Assembly (NCBI RefSeq): GCF_964340395.1
Contig: NC_135554.1
Coordinates: forward strand, 5,349,475-5,413,474
Direction: 5' to 3'
DNA length: 64,000 bases
Source of the DNA: Glandiceps talaboti
Taxonomy: Eukaryota; Hemichordata; Enteropneusta; Spengelidae
In this document: positions 22,118-35,474 of the stretch, in pieces
How the letters are laid out: each line of letters opens with the position of its first letter
Position numbering within the stretch: the stretch's first letter is position 1
Position numbers and translations under genes: made by a program
The notes under the pieces: model-generated
The model's input: only the letters and a program-made list of their open reading frames with translations
The model's database searches: none
What the model was told of the DNA's origin: nothing

Positions 22118-24427
22118 ATGGCGGCTGCCTCTGGAGGTACACCAGAAGAAATTCTGGATAAAATTGGAGAACACTGTCTCTCTTGTTCAATTTGTTTGGA
22201 GCAATACAAAGTACCTAAACTTCTACCATGTCATCATACATTCTGTCTGCACTGTTTAGAGTCACTTGTAAAGAAAAAAGGAGTCTTAAACTGTCCGACT
22301 TGTCAGCAGGAAGTAGATCTACCCTCTGGTGGAGTTGCTGCATTGAAGAACAACTTTTTTATGAACACACTACTGGAGGTGGTTGAGAAAAGAACTGAAG
22401 AAGCAAAGAAAACACAACACAAATGTGAGTTTTGTGAAGAAAATGATGCTACACATTTTTGCAGAGATTGTGAGCAGCACTTCTGTGATGGTTGTCTCAC
22501 TTTATTTCACAAGAAAATGAAACGTGCTAGCTCACATACAGTACTGTCTGTAGAAGAACATGAAAAGACAAAGTTTGCTATGCAGTCAGCCATTTTGTCC
22601 ACTATATGTTGTAAAGGTCATCCTGCAAATGAGGTCAAATATTTCTGTGATACGTGTCAAGTACCAATCTGTTCAGAGTGTACAATTATAGATCACCGTA
22701 TTCCAGACCACAGCCATAGATATCTACAAACTGTGGCTGATGAGTGTTCCAAAGAATTGTCAAAAATGGTGGAGAAATTGAAAGTGAAAGCAAAGGAGGC
22801 AGATGAAAGTAAAATAACAGTTGTAAATTTATGCAAGAAAGTGAAAGATCAGTTTGAAGTAGAGGAATGTAAAGTGACCCAACAAAAGATGATCCATACC
22901 AAGGTTATTGAGACAGGTTTAAAGGAACTAGAGTCAAACATTGGAAGAATTGAAGAAGAGCATTACACATTGACAGAGGGGTTGAAAACAGACTGCCATC
23001 TACAGGTCAAACAATTAGAAACTCAGATTGCCGATTTAGAATTCAAATATGAAAACATTATCAGTACATCTGAATATGTAGAGGCATTAGTCAACCATGG
23101 CAGTGCAGCTCAACTGGTGTCCACTAAATCTAAGCTCATACAACGTATTGAAGAGTTGGCTGCCATGGAAACCAAACCAGATGTCAAACAGGAAGTGGTT
23201 ACATTCAAATCTTCTGATGATGTCACTACAGATGGAATGCTGGGAGTTCTGAGATATGATGTATGTCCATCTCTGTGTACAGTTGACAACATTCCAAAGA
23301 GACTAGTGAAAGGTGAATCTGTCAAGTTACTGATAACAACTAAAGACAGCAGAGGTAAGACAGTCATACCAAACCAAGAAGTGAAAGTGAAAATAAGAAA
23401 ACCAGATGGATCACAAGAAGACATCCCAGTAACTGACAACACAGATGGTACACACACTGTGATGATACATGGTGAAATGGATGGTAAATATCAAGTTACC
23501 ATGGTGATAGAAGACCAACCAATACCAGGATCACCTTTACAGATACCTGTCATTAAAGGATTGGTGAAAACTATCGGCAAAGAAGGAAGTAATGCTGGAG
23601 ATTTCAATAATCCTAGCAGTGTCACTTTGAACAGACATGGAGACATGGTGGTTGCTGATACAAAGAATCACAGAATTCAATTTATTGATATTCATGGGAA
23701 ATGTAAGAAAATGTTGAAATTTACACAGTTGAAGAAGAGATTCTGTCCACTTGATGTAGCAATATCAGCTGAAGATGAATACTTTATGACAGATAATGGT
23801 AACAAACAAATAGTGGTAAGTGACGAAGATGGAAATGTTGTCAGATGCTTTGGACAAAATGAACTGAAGTATCCCAGAGGTATCTATATAAGTCCTCTAG
23901 ATGGTACTGTCTATGTCACTGACTGGGATGGAACCTGTGGAGATAGGACAGACAAGGAAGATAGTCACTGTGTAAGAAAATACAGACAGAATGGGGATTA
24001 CATCAACTCCTTTGGCAAGTATGGTGATGAGAATGGTGAATTCAAAGAACCCTACTTCATGTACATTGACAGTCAAGGAATCTTGTATGTAACTGACTTT
24101 GAGAATTGCCGTGTCCAGGTCTTCAATGCTTATGACAAATTCCTATACAAGTTTGGTAAAAAGTATTTCTGGTTCAGTACTGGCTTTTTCGGGAGAAACC
24201 CTGATCATCCATATGGAATAGTGATGGACAAGAACAGATATCTGTATATCAGTGATAGCAAATGCTGTGTACAGAAATTTGACATGAGTGGAAGATTCAT
24301 CTGTCGTATTGATAGAGCGGAAGATGGGTTAAATTCCCCTGCTGGTCTAGTATTAACTGAAGATGTACCAGTCAAACTAGTTGTGGTTGATAAAGGCAAT
24401 CATTGTCTGAAAGTATTTGTACTGTAA
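22118..24427 (+). CDS. TRIM-NHL E3 ubiquitin ligase, class VII, copy 2
   Basis: 769 aa with the same domain order as copy 1: RING (all eight C3HC4 ligands kept), two B-boxes, coiled coil, filamin domain, NHL repeats. Two segments depart sharply from copies 1 and 3. In the coiled coil, residues about 250-287 ('CKVTQQKMIHTKVIETG') replace a sequence that the other two share. In the fifth NHL repeat, about 679-698 ('KKYFWFSTGFFGRNPDHPYG') is six residues longer and unrelated to 'GQSEGQLY..P.G' of the others. B-box 1 also differs after CDGC ('LTLFHKKMK'). The reading frame is intact. The 3' half and downstream DNA are almost identical to unit 1, while the 5' flank is closer to unit 3. It probably has the same biochemical activity, with a changed propeller loop and dimer interface. 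Confidence 0.92.
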   Translation: MAAASGGTPEEILDKIGEHCLSCSICLEQYKVPKLLPCHHTFCLHCLESLVKKKGVLNCPTCQQEVDLPSGGVAALKNNFFMNTLLEVVEKRTEEAKKTQHKCEFCEENDATHFCRDCEQHFCDGCLTLFHKKMKRASSHTVLSVEEHEKTKFAMQSAILSTICCKGHPANEVKYFCDTCQVPICSECTIIDHRIPDHSHRYLQTVADECSKELSKMVEKLKVKAKEADESKITVVNLCKKVKDQFEVEECKVTQQKMIHTKVIETGLKELESNIGRIEEEHYTLTEGLKTDCHLQVKQLETQIADLEFKYENIISTSEYVEALVNHGSAAQLVSTKSKLIQRIEELAAMETKPDVKQEVVTFKSSDDVTTDGMLGVLRYDVCPSLCTVDNIPKRLVKGESVKLLITTKDSRGKTVIPNQEVKVKIRKPDGSQEDIPVTDNTDGTHTVMIHGEMDGKYQVTMVIEDQPIPGSPLQIPVIKGLVKTIGKEGSNAGDFNNPSSVTLNRHGDMVVADTKNHRIQFIDIHGKCKKMLKFTQLKKRFCPLDVAISAEDEYFMTDNGNKQIVVSDEDGNVVRCFGQNELKYPRGIYISPLDGTVYVTDWDGTCGDRTDKEDSHCVRKYRQNGDYINSFGKYGDENGEFKEPYFMYIDSQGILYVTDFENCRVQVFNAYDKFLYKFGKKYFWFSTGFFGRNPDHPYGIVMDKNRYLYISDSKCCVQKFDMSGRFICRIDRAEDGLNSPAGLVLTEDVPVKLVVVDKGNHCLKVFVL

Positions 24428-25301
24428 GACCTGGCATGTAGATAACTCGGTGTACTTGCTGATGTGTAAAAACCACAGCAACAGAGAAGAGAATTATGCT
24501 AAACTTTCCAAAGATTTCCATTGCATGTAACAATCTTAGACTAATAATCTGATGTAGGAATAAGGCATGACTTTCTTTTATTAGCTCTGTTTCCGTCATA
24601 TAGTTCTGTTTGTTTTCAATGTCACTGTTCCAGGAGTGATCGCTATCTTCCAATGAGGGTGTGTGTTCCTGGAACAACAAAATTGAAAACAAACACCAAT
24701 ATATGAAGGAAATAGAGATATTAAAATCAGTCTAGCCTTATTCTTACATCAGATTTTAATCAGATTGAGAATGTACCACAATTTTGGTGGGGAACAAAAA
24801 TGAAATACTTGGGGAAGTCATGGTAGATTTTACCTACTTCCTAACCTTAACAAAAAACAGTGGTAGTATTGTAACTAACATAGGAGTTATCAACATATGC
24901 ATAATACATGTACAATGTGTATTGTATAAGTCTACATACAGAATGTACATGTACAAAAAAACATCACTGGACAGTGTGATGTGATGTGATATGATATGTT
25001 TCTAATGAAACAAATATATGTACCATTATTCCATTATTAGGTGGTTATGTTTCCACTGGAATCATGTGACAATAGATTTCAACCTAGACAGGGAGGGGCC
25101 ACTTTCAACTTTTACACATCTGGGATTCCATTAGTTTGTCACATGATGCCAGTGATGAGTCATGTGACCAACCCAGGACACCAGATTGGTGAACAAGTCC
25201 ACATAACAGTATGGATGAAAGATTCAGTTTTTACTTTAGCTAAATATCAATTGTGTGTAGTGTTTCAAAAAGTTTATATTTCTTTATTGATGATTTATAG
25301 T

Positions 25302-25303
25302 AC

Positions 25304-25362
<59 letters not shown>

Positions 25363-25620
25363 TTTATTGTATAACAACATGCCATAGCAAGCATGGTAAA
25401 GTATACAAAAATAACATACAGAAATAAAGTGAACACAATACAGTCATTTAGCCAACTGCTGGAGAACTCTTTACATCAACAAGAAATTTCCCAAGAGGAA
25501 GTTTATCATCCAAGATCAAAATGTGCAAAATTTTGCTTTTATCATTTGAGAAATGAAAAATTGAATTATTTAATGACAAAGAAGAATTAAATGATGAAAT
25601 ACTATCAAGACTATCTTGAA
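25302..25620 (-). mobile_element. Retroelement 3' fragment with (ATTG)n tail, unit 2
   Basis: Same insertion as at 15,905 in unit 1, with a longer tetranucleotide run (about 25,305-25,362). Confidence 0.6.
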
Positions 25621-25861
25621 GTTCATATTTTATGAAGTGACATTTCATCACTAACAAACATTCACAGAACAACTTTTCAAAGTCAAGGTACCTTTTAAAT
25701 GAAGAATTCAGAAATAAAGTGAACACAATACAGTCATTTAGCCAACTGCTGGAGAACTCTTTACATCAACAAGAAATTTCCCAAGAGGAAGTTTATCATC
25801 CAAGATCAAAATGTGCAAGAACAACTTTTCAAAGTCAAGGTACCTTTTAAATGAAGAATTC
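25418..25861. repeat. Local duplication unique to unit 2
   Basis: About 110 bases at 25,421-25,530 recur at 25,711-25,820, and about 42 bases at 25,669-25,710 recur at 25,819-25,861. Unit 1 has each segment once. The pattern suggests template switching or a small tandem duplication followed by deletion. Confidence 0.8.
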
Positions 25862-26269
25862 TAAAATTACAAGCAAGTATGTTTTAACATGTAATTTCTT
25901 GATTAGTCAACTAAAACACATCAAATAAAATCCTTAGATGAATATGAAAAAATTGAGAGAGAAAATGTTCACAGTTATAATTCATTGTATTGCTGACACA
26001 GACCTGACACTGGTATGTCATGGTCTGTACAGGACCTGGTGAAGGGGGCAATGTTATTGCTGTGTAGTAGATGGATAGAATTGTTTTGTTTTGTTTTTAT
26101 AAATTTTGTAAGCAGTATACAAACTGGTCAAAAGGGGTTGATTGATTTAAAAATAAAGTTGATTATTTTGAATGATACAATGCATGTAGAGAGAAGTAAA
26201 TATCAAGAAAGTGACATACCAAGATAAGATCTTACATGTACATGTCAATACTGACAATTACTGTTACTT

Positions 26270-27779
26270 TAGTAGTCTAGCAGAAATAATGGATATCCCA
26301 GGCTAGTCAGTACTATAGTAGTCTGGAGAATAGTAGAGATTCCAGGCTAGTCAGTACTGTAGTAGTCTGGGGAATAGTAGAGATTCCAGGCTAGTCAGTA
26401 CTGTAGTAGTCTGGGGAATAGTAGAGATTCCAGGCTAGTCAGTACTGTAGTAGTCTGGAGAATAGCAGAGATTCCAGGCTAGTCAGTACTGTAGTAGTCT
26501 GGAGAATAGTTAGATATTCCAGGCTAGTCAGTACTGTAGTAGTCTGGAGAATAGTTAGAGATTCCAGGCTAGTCAGTACTGTAGTAGTCTGGAGAATAGC
26601 AGAGATTCCAGGCTAGTAAGTACTGTAGTAGTCTGGAGAATAGTTAGAGATTCCAGGCTAGTCAGTACTGTAGTAGTCTGGAGAATAGTAGAGATTCCAG
26701 GCTCGTCAGTACTGTAGTAGTCTGGAGAATAGTTAGAGATTCCAGGCTAGTCAGTACTGTAGTAGTCTGGAGAATAGTAGAGATTCCAGGCTAGTCAGTA
26801 CTGTAGTAGTCTAGAGAATAGTAGAGATTCCAGGCTAGTCAGTACTTTAGTAGTCTGGAGAATAGCAGAGATTGCAGGCTAGTCAGTACTGTAATAGTCT
26901 GGAGAATAGCGGAGATTCCAGGCTAGTCAGTACTGTAATAGTCTGGAGAATAGTAGAGATTTCAGGCTCGTCAGTACTGTACTAGTCTGGAGAATAGTAG
27001 AGATTCCAGGCTAGTCAGTACTGTAGTAGTCTGGAGAATAGCAGAGATTGCAGGCTAGTCAGTACTGTAGTAGTCTGGATAATAGCAGAGATTCCAGGCT
27101 AGTCAGTACTGTAGTAGTCTGGAGAATAGTAGAGATTCCAGGCTAGTCAGTACTGTAGTAGTCTGGAGAATAGTAGAGATTTCAGACTAGTCAGTACTGT
27201 AGTAGTCTGGATAATAGCAGAGATTCCAGGCTAGTCAGTACTGTAGTAGTCTGGAGAATAGTAGAGATTCCAGGCTAGTCAGTACTGTAGTAGTCTGGAG
27301 AATAGTAGAGATTCCAGGCTAGTCAGTACTGTAGTAGTCTGGAGAATAGTGGAGATTCCAGGCTAGTCAGTACTGTAGTAGTCTGGAGAATAGTGGAGAT
27401 TCCAGGCTAGTCAGTACTGTAGTAGTCTGGAGAATAGTAGAGATTCCAGGCTAGTCAGTACTGTAGTAGTCTGGAGAATAGTAGAGATTCCAGGCTAGTC
27501 AGTACTGTAGTAGTCTGGAGAATAGTGGAGATTCCAGGCTAGTCAGTACTGTAGTAGTCTGGAGAATAGTGGAGATTCCAGGCTAGTCAGTACTGTAGTA
27601 GTCTGGAGAATAGTAGAGATTCCAGGCTAGTCAGTACTGTAGTAGTCTGGAGAATAGTAGAGATTCCAGGCAAGTCAGTACTGTAGTAGTCTGGGGAATA
27701 GTAGAGATTCCAGGCTAGTCAGTACTGTAGTAGTCTGGAGAATAGTAGAGATTCCAGGCTAGTCAGTACTGTAGTAGTC
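26270..27779. repeat. 44-bp minisatellite array 2 (about 34 copies)
   Basis: Same unit as array 1. Frequent variants here are 'agttagagatt' (a 45-base unit), 'agtggagatt' and 'ggataatagc'. The first unit has 'tagcagaaataatggat', shared with array 3 and not with array 1, whereas the exit sequence 'gtagtagtcactagaa' is shared with array 1. Confidence 0.97.
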
Positions 27780-27948
27780 ACTAGAACAGCTTTGTATAGC
27801 ACTTTTCCACTCTGTATCGTAATTAAGCACTTCTGGATTATTACCCCTGGCATGTATATCATATATCATATCAGGTCCCCAATACAGTCATAGTATATGC
27901 CCCCCCCCCTTCATATAACTGTTGTTATCCTTAACTGAACCTAGTCAG

Positions 27949-29163
<1,215 letters not shown>

Positions 29164-29849
29164 AAATGAATTGGTGCTTGAAACGAACATGTATGGTGTT
29201 GAAATATAATTTATATACCGAGTATATAGTGGTAACTATTAGAATGAATTCAGTGTCTAAATATGCTGTGAAAATATAATTTAGCATATTGAGTTCTGAT
29301 AGTCACAAGTGGTGACATAGTTTTCAATAAGCTAATCAGACACAACCTAAAGTTATAATTGTGATATTGTGACACACAGTAATTGAGATATTGTAAATGC
29401 TGTATCAAAATCAACAACAATGTATTCTGCAATTGTACTCAGAGATAACACTGGATGGATCTCCCTATAGACTGAACCATCTTTTGGTGGCAAATAAACC
29501 AAGCAAGTGTATAGTATATATACGCTATCAGAGATGCTGCCTCCTAGTCTAGTTACTGTATGTGTCCATTTTTTTTACGATCACCATGTCTCTCCATGTA
29601 TAGTCAAAGAGACTGAAAGTCTGGCTAATCTCCTACTGGGGAATGGGTGAACAGACTTGCATGTCAGTAGTAATCTATCATACACACTGACAGGTGGTTG
29701 TAATTGGTTGCTTGGTTCACTTTTTGGTCTACTCTGAAATGACTGATGCGTACTAGTTCTGCAGGGAAAATACTATTACTTTAGACTGTCGACAGTTGTG
29801 CTAATCTGTACGCAGTTATAGTATCTCTCCAGATCGGGGCGAGGCAACA

Positions 29850-30210
29850 ACTAATTATAATGGCCAGCTCTGTGTTTGTACATGTAAGTAAGAGTCTCAC
29901 TACTGTCATTTGTTTCTGAATGGCTAAAGTCAATGGGCAAGATTTGAACCCCAGCTGTGTGCCAGTAAACCCAGTTGTGAAATTGAGGACCTGGTAGGAT
30001 AAAGGTTGTATTGTGAATGCTTTAATCCTATGTGCTTATGGAGGCTGTTATTGATTGTATGCTCCTCAGGGAGTTGAGGAAGTATTTAGGGGCCGAGGGT
30101 TGTTGTGCCACCATAGATCTGTGCCAGGTGTAATAATTGTAAAGCACTTTGAGCATAGTGTGGGCAAATTGCTTATTAAAAACATTGTTATTATAGTTGC
30201 ATGTGTTCGT
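29850..30210 (+). mobile_element. SINE-like element, right border of unit 2
   Basis: Nearly identical to 20,375-20,730, including 'gggcaagatttgaacccc' and the tail 'gtaaagcactttgagcatag'. Confidence 0.65.
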
Positions 30211-31040
30211 AATAGACTCCACCAGGGCTCTAGCCGCCACCATTTAAAAAAAATAGAAATATTGTACCAAATGTCGCCACTTGTCAGAAAGGTAAGGTAG
30301 CTGATTGATCTTTGGTGCAAGACAAGACAATTAACGATACTGTGATTATCGTGAAAAGAAAAAGCTGTGCAACAGTAGATTGAGCACAATGTATTGAACG
30401 AAACAAAACGATAATATGTCAATCATGAAGTAAATGGAAGCCTGGCCTTAAAGCATGTTGCTGGCACAGAACTACACACATTGCATACAACTTTGTATGT
30501 AAGTTTACTAAACAATAGGAATGATTTTAGTTCAAACAATTGTATGTCAACATAATTTGCAATTTGTTTGCCATTTTTCCCCATATCAAAACAATAGTCC
30601 GTCTACATAGATTTAAATAATTGAAAGTGAATACCAAATGTAAATCTTCAAATTTATAATTGAGATTTGCAATTCAAAACAGACAGCAGACAAAGAACAT
30701 TCCTCTAGTAACCAAACTATGAAATCAACAATTAGTTTGACACTCTCAATGGTTTATTACCTGGAATGTACCATTGTATACATATACTAGTCAGTGACCT
30801 ATGACCTGCATGTAAACTACACAATCAGAGGTCAAATCTGGGTCACATCTACTGTAATGTTCCATGTCTGGTACTCAGACTTTGTTATATGCATAGCAAT
30901 GTAGTGACTCACTGTACATGTACACTCTGTGATCAATAGAAAACAGAAATAGAAAATATGTATAAATTGTATAGCTATATATTTACACATTGTAATGCTA
31001 TAAATCTTGAAATTAACAAATTATGGATTTTTAGAACTGG
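30211..31040. other. Spacer after unit 2
   Basis: No gene. Close copy of about 20,731-21,555. Similarity to unit 1/2 sequence ends near 31,033, where foreign repeat DNA begins. The match resumes at about 34,930 as the 5' flank of unit 3. Confidence 0.6.
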
Positions 31041-31068
31041 TTCAGTAGTGCTATAGGCATGGTGAAAT

Positions 31069-31104
<36 letters not shown>

Positions 31105-31570
31105 GACAAGTCAAAAACCGCCAGACTGACTGCCTTCAACTTGGTATTTAGTGGGGAATTACTTAGGGCATATAGATAGAAAATTGTTCAAATGAAAATG
31201 ATCGCATCAGAAATGTGCTTTTTGGGTAAAAAAAAATAGGTTTTGCCTCAAAAAACTACTGGGCAGATTGGCCTGAAATTTTGTGAGAATGATCTTGGGG
31301 TTGCTTAGAGTAAGATTTGTTCATGACATGATGATATGCAAATTCAAAATGTGTATACTTGGTCAAAAATCTATAATTCCTAAATTACAGAGCAGAGTTG
31401 AGTTGAGTGAAATTTAATGGGAGGGTTCTTAGGGACTTGGTCTAAGAATTGTTCATGATGTAATGATCCCATCAGTGATATGCAACCTAGGGCTAAAATT
31501 TGTCTTTTTGGTCTAAAGTCTATAATTCCAAAATGACTGAACAGATAGGGCTGAGATTTGGTGGGAACAT
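31041..31570. repeat. Degenerate tandem repeat, left part
   Basis: After a (TG)n run (31,071-31,100), several diverged copies of a roughly 150-190-base unit follow. Recurring motifs are 'atctataattcc', 'gaaatttaatgggag', 'gaattgttcatgatg' and 'gatcccatcagtgatatgca'. It continues beyond the LINE at 34,121. Confidence 0.7.
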
Positions 31571-34120
31571 ATAAGTTTATTGCAAATATGCTAAGGCCTT
31601 AGCCCATCGCACAACCAAATATACAAAACAAGATACAGAGAGTGAAAGAGTTACAGAGTGGCTACGAATTCTTGACGGCATTTAAAAGACTTATGTATAA
31701 ATAGTGCTAGTTTAAATTGAACAGTATCATTCTTACAAGACAGTAAGAAAAAACATTTCTCTCTAGATGGAAAGTTACAATATTTATCGGGAATGAGTGC
31801 ATGTCTAAATATGTCATATAAAGGGCAAAATAAGAGAAAATGACACTCATCTTCAACAATATACACACCACGCCCTTCACAGTATGGGCAAAATCTAAGA
31901 TGAGCGGGAATTGGGGGTTTATAATGTCGACCAGCTTCAATTGCAAGCTGGTGACTAGAACAACGAAATTTGGCCAAATCAAACTTAAATTTTGGAATAG
32001 TAATACATGAAAGGTACAATTCCGGTTGAAGTAAAGTTTTAAAATTAACATATGAACGTAAACGTGGGCATTCATGCAGCGATGCCGACCATTCCTGCCT
32101 GTAACAATCTTTTAATCTTTCAGAAAACAATTCCAAAAATGCTCTATTATCTCCTACCTGCTGTTCAATCCACACAATTCCAAAACCGTACCGAAATAAT
32201 ATTTCACGAATTTTTGTTGCCCATGTTGTTCTACCCGCTACGTCTAAGTTTCTTAACATTTCATAACAAGCTTTGGGGTAACGAGTATTCTCCATTCCCA
32301 ATAGTTTCAACCAATAAGAAACACAACGCTTCATATACATACAGTAAAGTGGAAATCTTCCACATTCTCCTAGTAGAACCTCAGAGTTTACACTAGAATT
32401 TACGCCTAAAATAAAACGACAAAACTTAAATTGAAGACTTTCGATAACTGGAGAATACTCGTAACCCCAAATTTCTGAGCCGTAACATATAATTGGAACA
32501 ATCACACTGTCAAAGAGCTTGAAAGCCTGTATTGGGGGTAAACCACCTAATTTTCTAATTACAATAAATAGCTAATGTAATGCTTTGCTTCCTTTGGCAA
32601 CTAAATATTCCTTTGCTGGTGACCACGAAAGCCTTGATGACATGACTATGCCAAGGTAATTATAGTGTTTGACAACATTTACAGGTTTCTTTCTGTAAAA
32701 CCATTTTTCTGTCCGCCTTAGAATGCCCCCATTTCTAAAAACTATTATTTTTGATTTATCCAGATTTACTGACATACCCCAATCTTTACAAAAGAGCTCA
32801 AGTTGGTTCAGTTTTCTCTGTAACTTTATCGGGAGATCAGCTACATCAGCAACATCGTCAGCATACAACAGTATGCCGAAATTGTCAATGTCGGTATTTA
32901 CAAATAGTCCCCCATTGTTGTCTCTATTCATATATGTAGCCAATTCGTTTATAAACAAAGAAAAGAGCATAGGACTGAGCATACAGCCTTGTCGTGTACC
33001 CACTTTACATGTAAAATACGGTAATCAGTTAGCCCACCATTACATAACACACAGGACTCGATATTTGAATACATAGATCTAAGTACTCTCAAAACAGAAA
33101 CATGTAAACCATACGAAATCAGTCTATACCATAAATAACTGTGTGTTACACGATCAAACGCTTTAGAAAAATCTATGAAAATACAATGTAATCTACCTCC
33201 TTTCTGTGAAAGGTATTTCTGCACGGCAGCCTGTAACGTAAAAATATTGTCCATGGTACTGTAGCCTTTCCTGAAACCAGCTTGTGCTTCAATAATTAAA
33301 TCAGATTCTGTTGCCTATTCAACCAGCCGATCATTGATAATTTTTGTAAAAATCTTACTCAGAGATGAAAGTAAAGAAATACCACGAAAGTTATTAACAT
33401 CAGTAATAGGACCTTTTTGTGTAGGGGTATATGATACCCTTTCCCCAGCTGGTTGGAAAGTTACCAGTACTTAAAATTAAATTAAAAAGGTCACACATGC
33501 ATTCGAGTAAATCAACATCACTATTTTTGAACATTTCGTTAACAACCCCATCTGGACCGGGCGATTTACAATTTGGTAAGTTCTTGACACAGTTAACAAC
33601 TTCCTCAACTGTGATTTCTCTATTTATATGCAATGGTAAATTCATATTACACAATTCACAGTCACCGTCATGTATTTCTAAATCATGGGTAATTCGTCTA
33701 TCAAACTCAGTGCTAACTCTATCGGGTGGGATGTTCAATAACTCTTTAAAATAATCAAACCATTGTCTTGACGCTATCTTTTCACACACTGTGTTACCTT
33801 TACTACTTCCTCTTATCTCTTTAACTACGCTCCAGAAATTACTTTGATTATTTGCTTGTTCTAATAATCTTCCACGGAGTCTGTCTTTGTACAATTTTGC
33901 CTTTTCCTTACAAAGCTGTTTAAAACCGTTTCTTGCATCTATGTACTTGACTAAGTCGCCCACTGTGTTTGATATACGAAAAGAATTTAGTGATTTGAAC
34001 TTATTACATCTAGCTAATTCACAGTCCTTGTTCCACCATGCCTGGTTACTGTCACCTGCATTATTACGTCGTTTGTTTGCACTTGATATTTGCATATCCA
34101 CACCTGCTCTGCGATAACTT
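31571..34120 (-). mobile_element. 5'-truncated LINE with decayed reverse transcriptase
   Basis: Read on the - strand from 34,120 down. A linker region ('WWNKDCELARC', 'CKSPGPDGV'; 34,101-33,400) precedes RT motif A 'FIDFSKAFDRV' (33,254-32,949), 'RQGCMLSPMLFSLFINEL' and the catalytic 'LLYADDVA' (33,003-32,572). A C-terminal region with a zinc-knuckle 'CPYCEGRG...DECHFLLFCPLY' follows (32,505-31,651). The fragments lie in different frames or are split by stops, so the ORF is dead. The endonuclease part is missing. The 3' end is near 'gcaataaacttat' without poly(A). A flanking 13-base duplication (31,558-31,570 and 34,121-34,133; 12 of 13 match) supports target-primed insertion. CR1/L2/Jockey-like group; exact clade not assigned. 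Confidence 0.9.
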
Positions 34121-34600
34121 TTGGTGGGAACGTTCTAAGGGGTGTATAGATTTAATTAAGATGTATTCTTGATATGATGATCTCATAAGTCATATGCAAA
34201 TTAGGCTAAAACTGTGTCTTTTTTGTCAAATATCTATAATTCCAAAACTGAGTAGGTTTGTCTGAAATTTAATGGGAGCATTCTTAAGTGTGTTTAAGAA
34301 TTGTGTATGACTTGATGATCCCATCAGTGATATGCAAATTAGGACTAAAATGCGTCTTTTTGCTCAAAAATCTGTAATTCAAAACGAATTGGGGATGAAA
34401 TGTAATGAGGATGACTATAGGGATTTGTTCATGAAGATGCTGTCACAATGTGATCATCCCATCGGCACTATGCAACTTTAATTGGGCTAAAAATCTAAAT
34501 TTTGGTCAAAAACATATATCTAGAAAGATACATGGTGAATGTGACTGAAACTTGGTAGGGCTGTTTCTGGAGGTGTTATCTGTACTTTTTGTCCAAAACA
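34121..34600. repeat. Degenerate tandem repeat, right part
   Basis: Continues the repeat of 31,041-31,570 across the LINE insertion, with the same motifs ('atctataattcc', 'gatcccatcagtgatatgca'). Confidence 0.7.
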
Positions 34601-34925
34601 TTTTGACACAACTGGCCCTAGCAACCATGGCCACACCCTTAGCAAAAGTGAAGTGATAATGCATATTACATGGATAACAACAGAGACATGTCGGTAAGTT
34701 AATAAAGGATCAATAAATGTATGTTACTAGGCCTAGCAGTAAGACCATGCCCATAGCAACATACAAATGAAGGTTATACATGTATTGCAAAGGTGAAAAC
34801 TGGGATGGGTAGGTAAGTAAATAAAGAATCTGATAATGTATGCAAATATACCTAGCAACACGACCATGCCCATAGCAACAGCTAAGTACAGTTGTGCTAC
34901 AACACCATTGGCACTATTTTATTTT
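34600..34925. repeat. Dispersed repeat related to DONSON intron 1
   Basis: Two or three diverged internal copies of 'cctagcaacacgaccatgcc...atagcaac' and an end 'acagttgtgctacaa...ttggcac', as at 3,420-3,700. Confidence 0.55.
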
Positions 34926-34929
34926 TTTT

Positions 34930-35474
34930 TATTAGATGACATACAAGTAGAGGTATCGATGTGTTGGGGTATATTCTAAGCAAATAGACCACTTGTGAAA
35001 TCAAGAAATGTCTACATGGAGATATAAAATGTCTAGATTTTCCAGTGAAGTTCTCTACTAGTGACTAATGTTCCATTTCAAAGTTGCTTCACAGGAACAA
35101 AGGAATGTAAGAATGATATACTTCTGGATCATTAATTGAACAAAACAACACTGATTTATTAGTCAACAGTGGGAGTAAGTCTACTATAAACTTAAAAATA
35201 ACCAGTAAAGTGAAAGAATTTATATTACTAAATCTTATCATGAACTTTGAATCTCGATTTAGGAGATACTGTAGATTTTGGAACCTCTATCTCAATCATA
35301 AATGTATTGGTTCCATGGTAATGTTGGCAGACTAGTCATACATGAACTATACAGGTATTACTAACCTTTTATAGCTTAGGGAGTCTTATGTCACATGGTA
35401 CATGTAAAAGTCATGTATATATACTCAGTCCTGTAAGTACTCTGTGTATACCCAGATTCTAGTAGGCTGCCGCC
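34930..35474 (+). promoter_or_regulatory. 5' flank of TRIM copy 3
   Basis: Strongly similar to the 5' flank of copy 2 (from about 21,560), including 'tctagattttccagtgaag', 'ttccatggtaatg', a 'gggagtc.tatgtcacatg' block and 'tatatatactcag'. Conservation between copies marks it as the probable regulatory region, but no start site is shown. Confidence 0.4.

Larger units (their letters stand above)
24428..26269. other. 3' flank of TRIM copy 2
   Basis: No gene. Close copy of 15,056-16,738, plus a local duplication (listed separately). The half-palindrome corresponds to about 25,040-25,280. Confidence 0.6.

Noticed and set aside
32052-33076. Plus-strand frames over the LINE
   Set aside because: They lie opposite the recognisable reverse transcriptase and have no similarity of their own.
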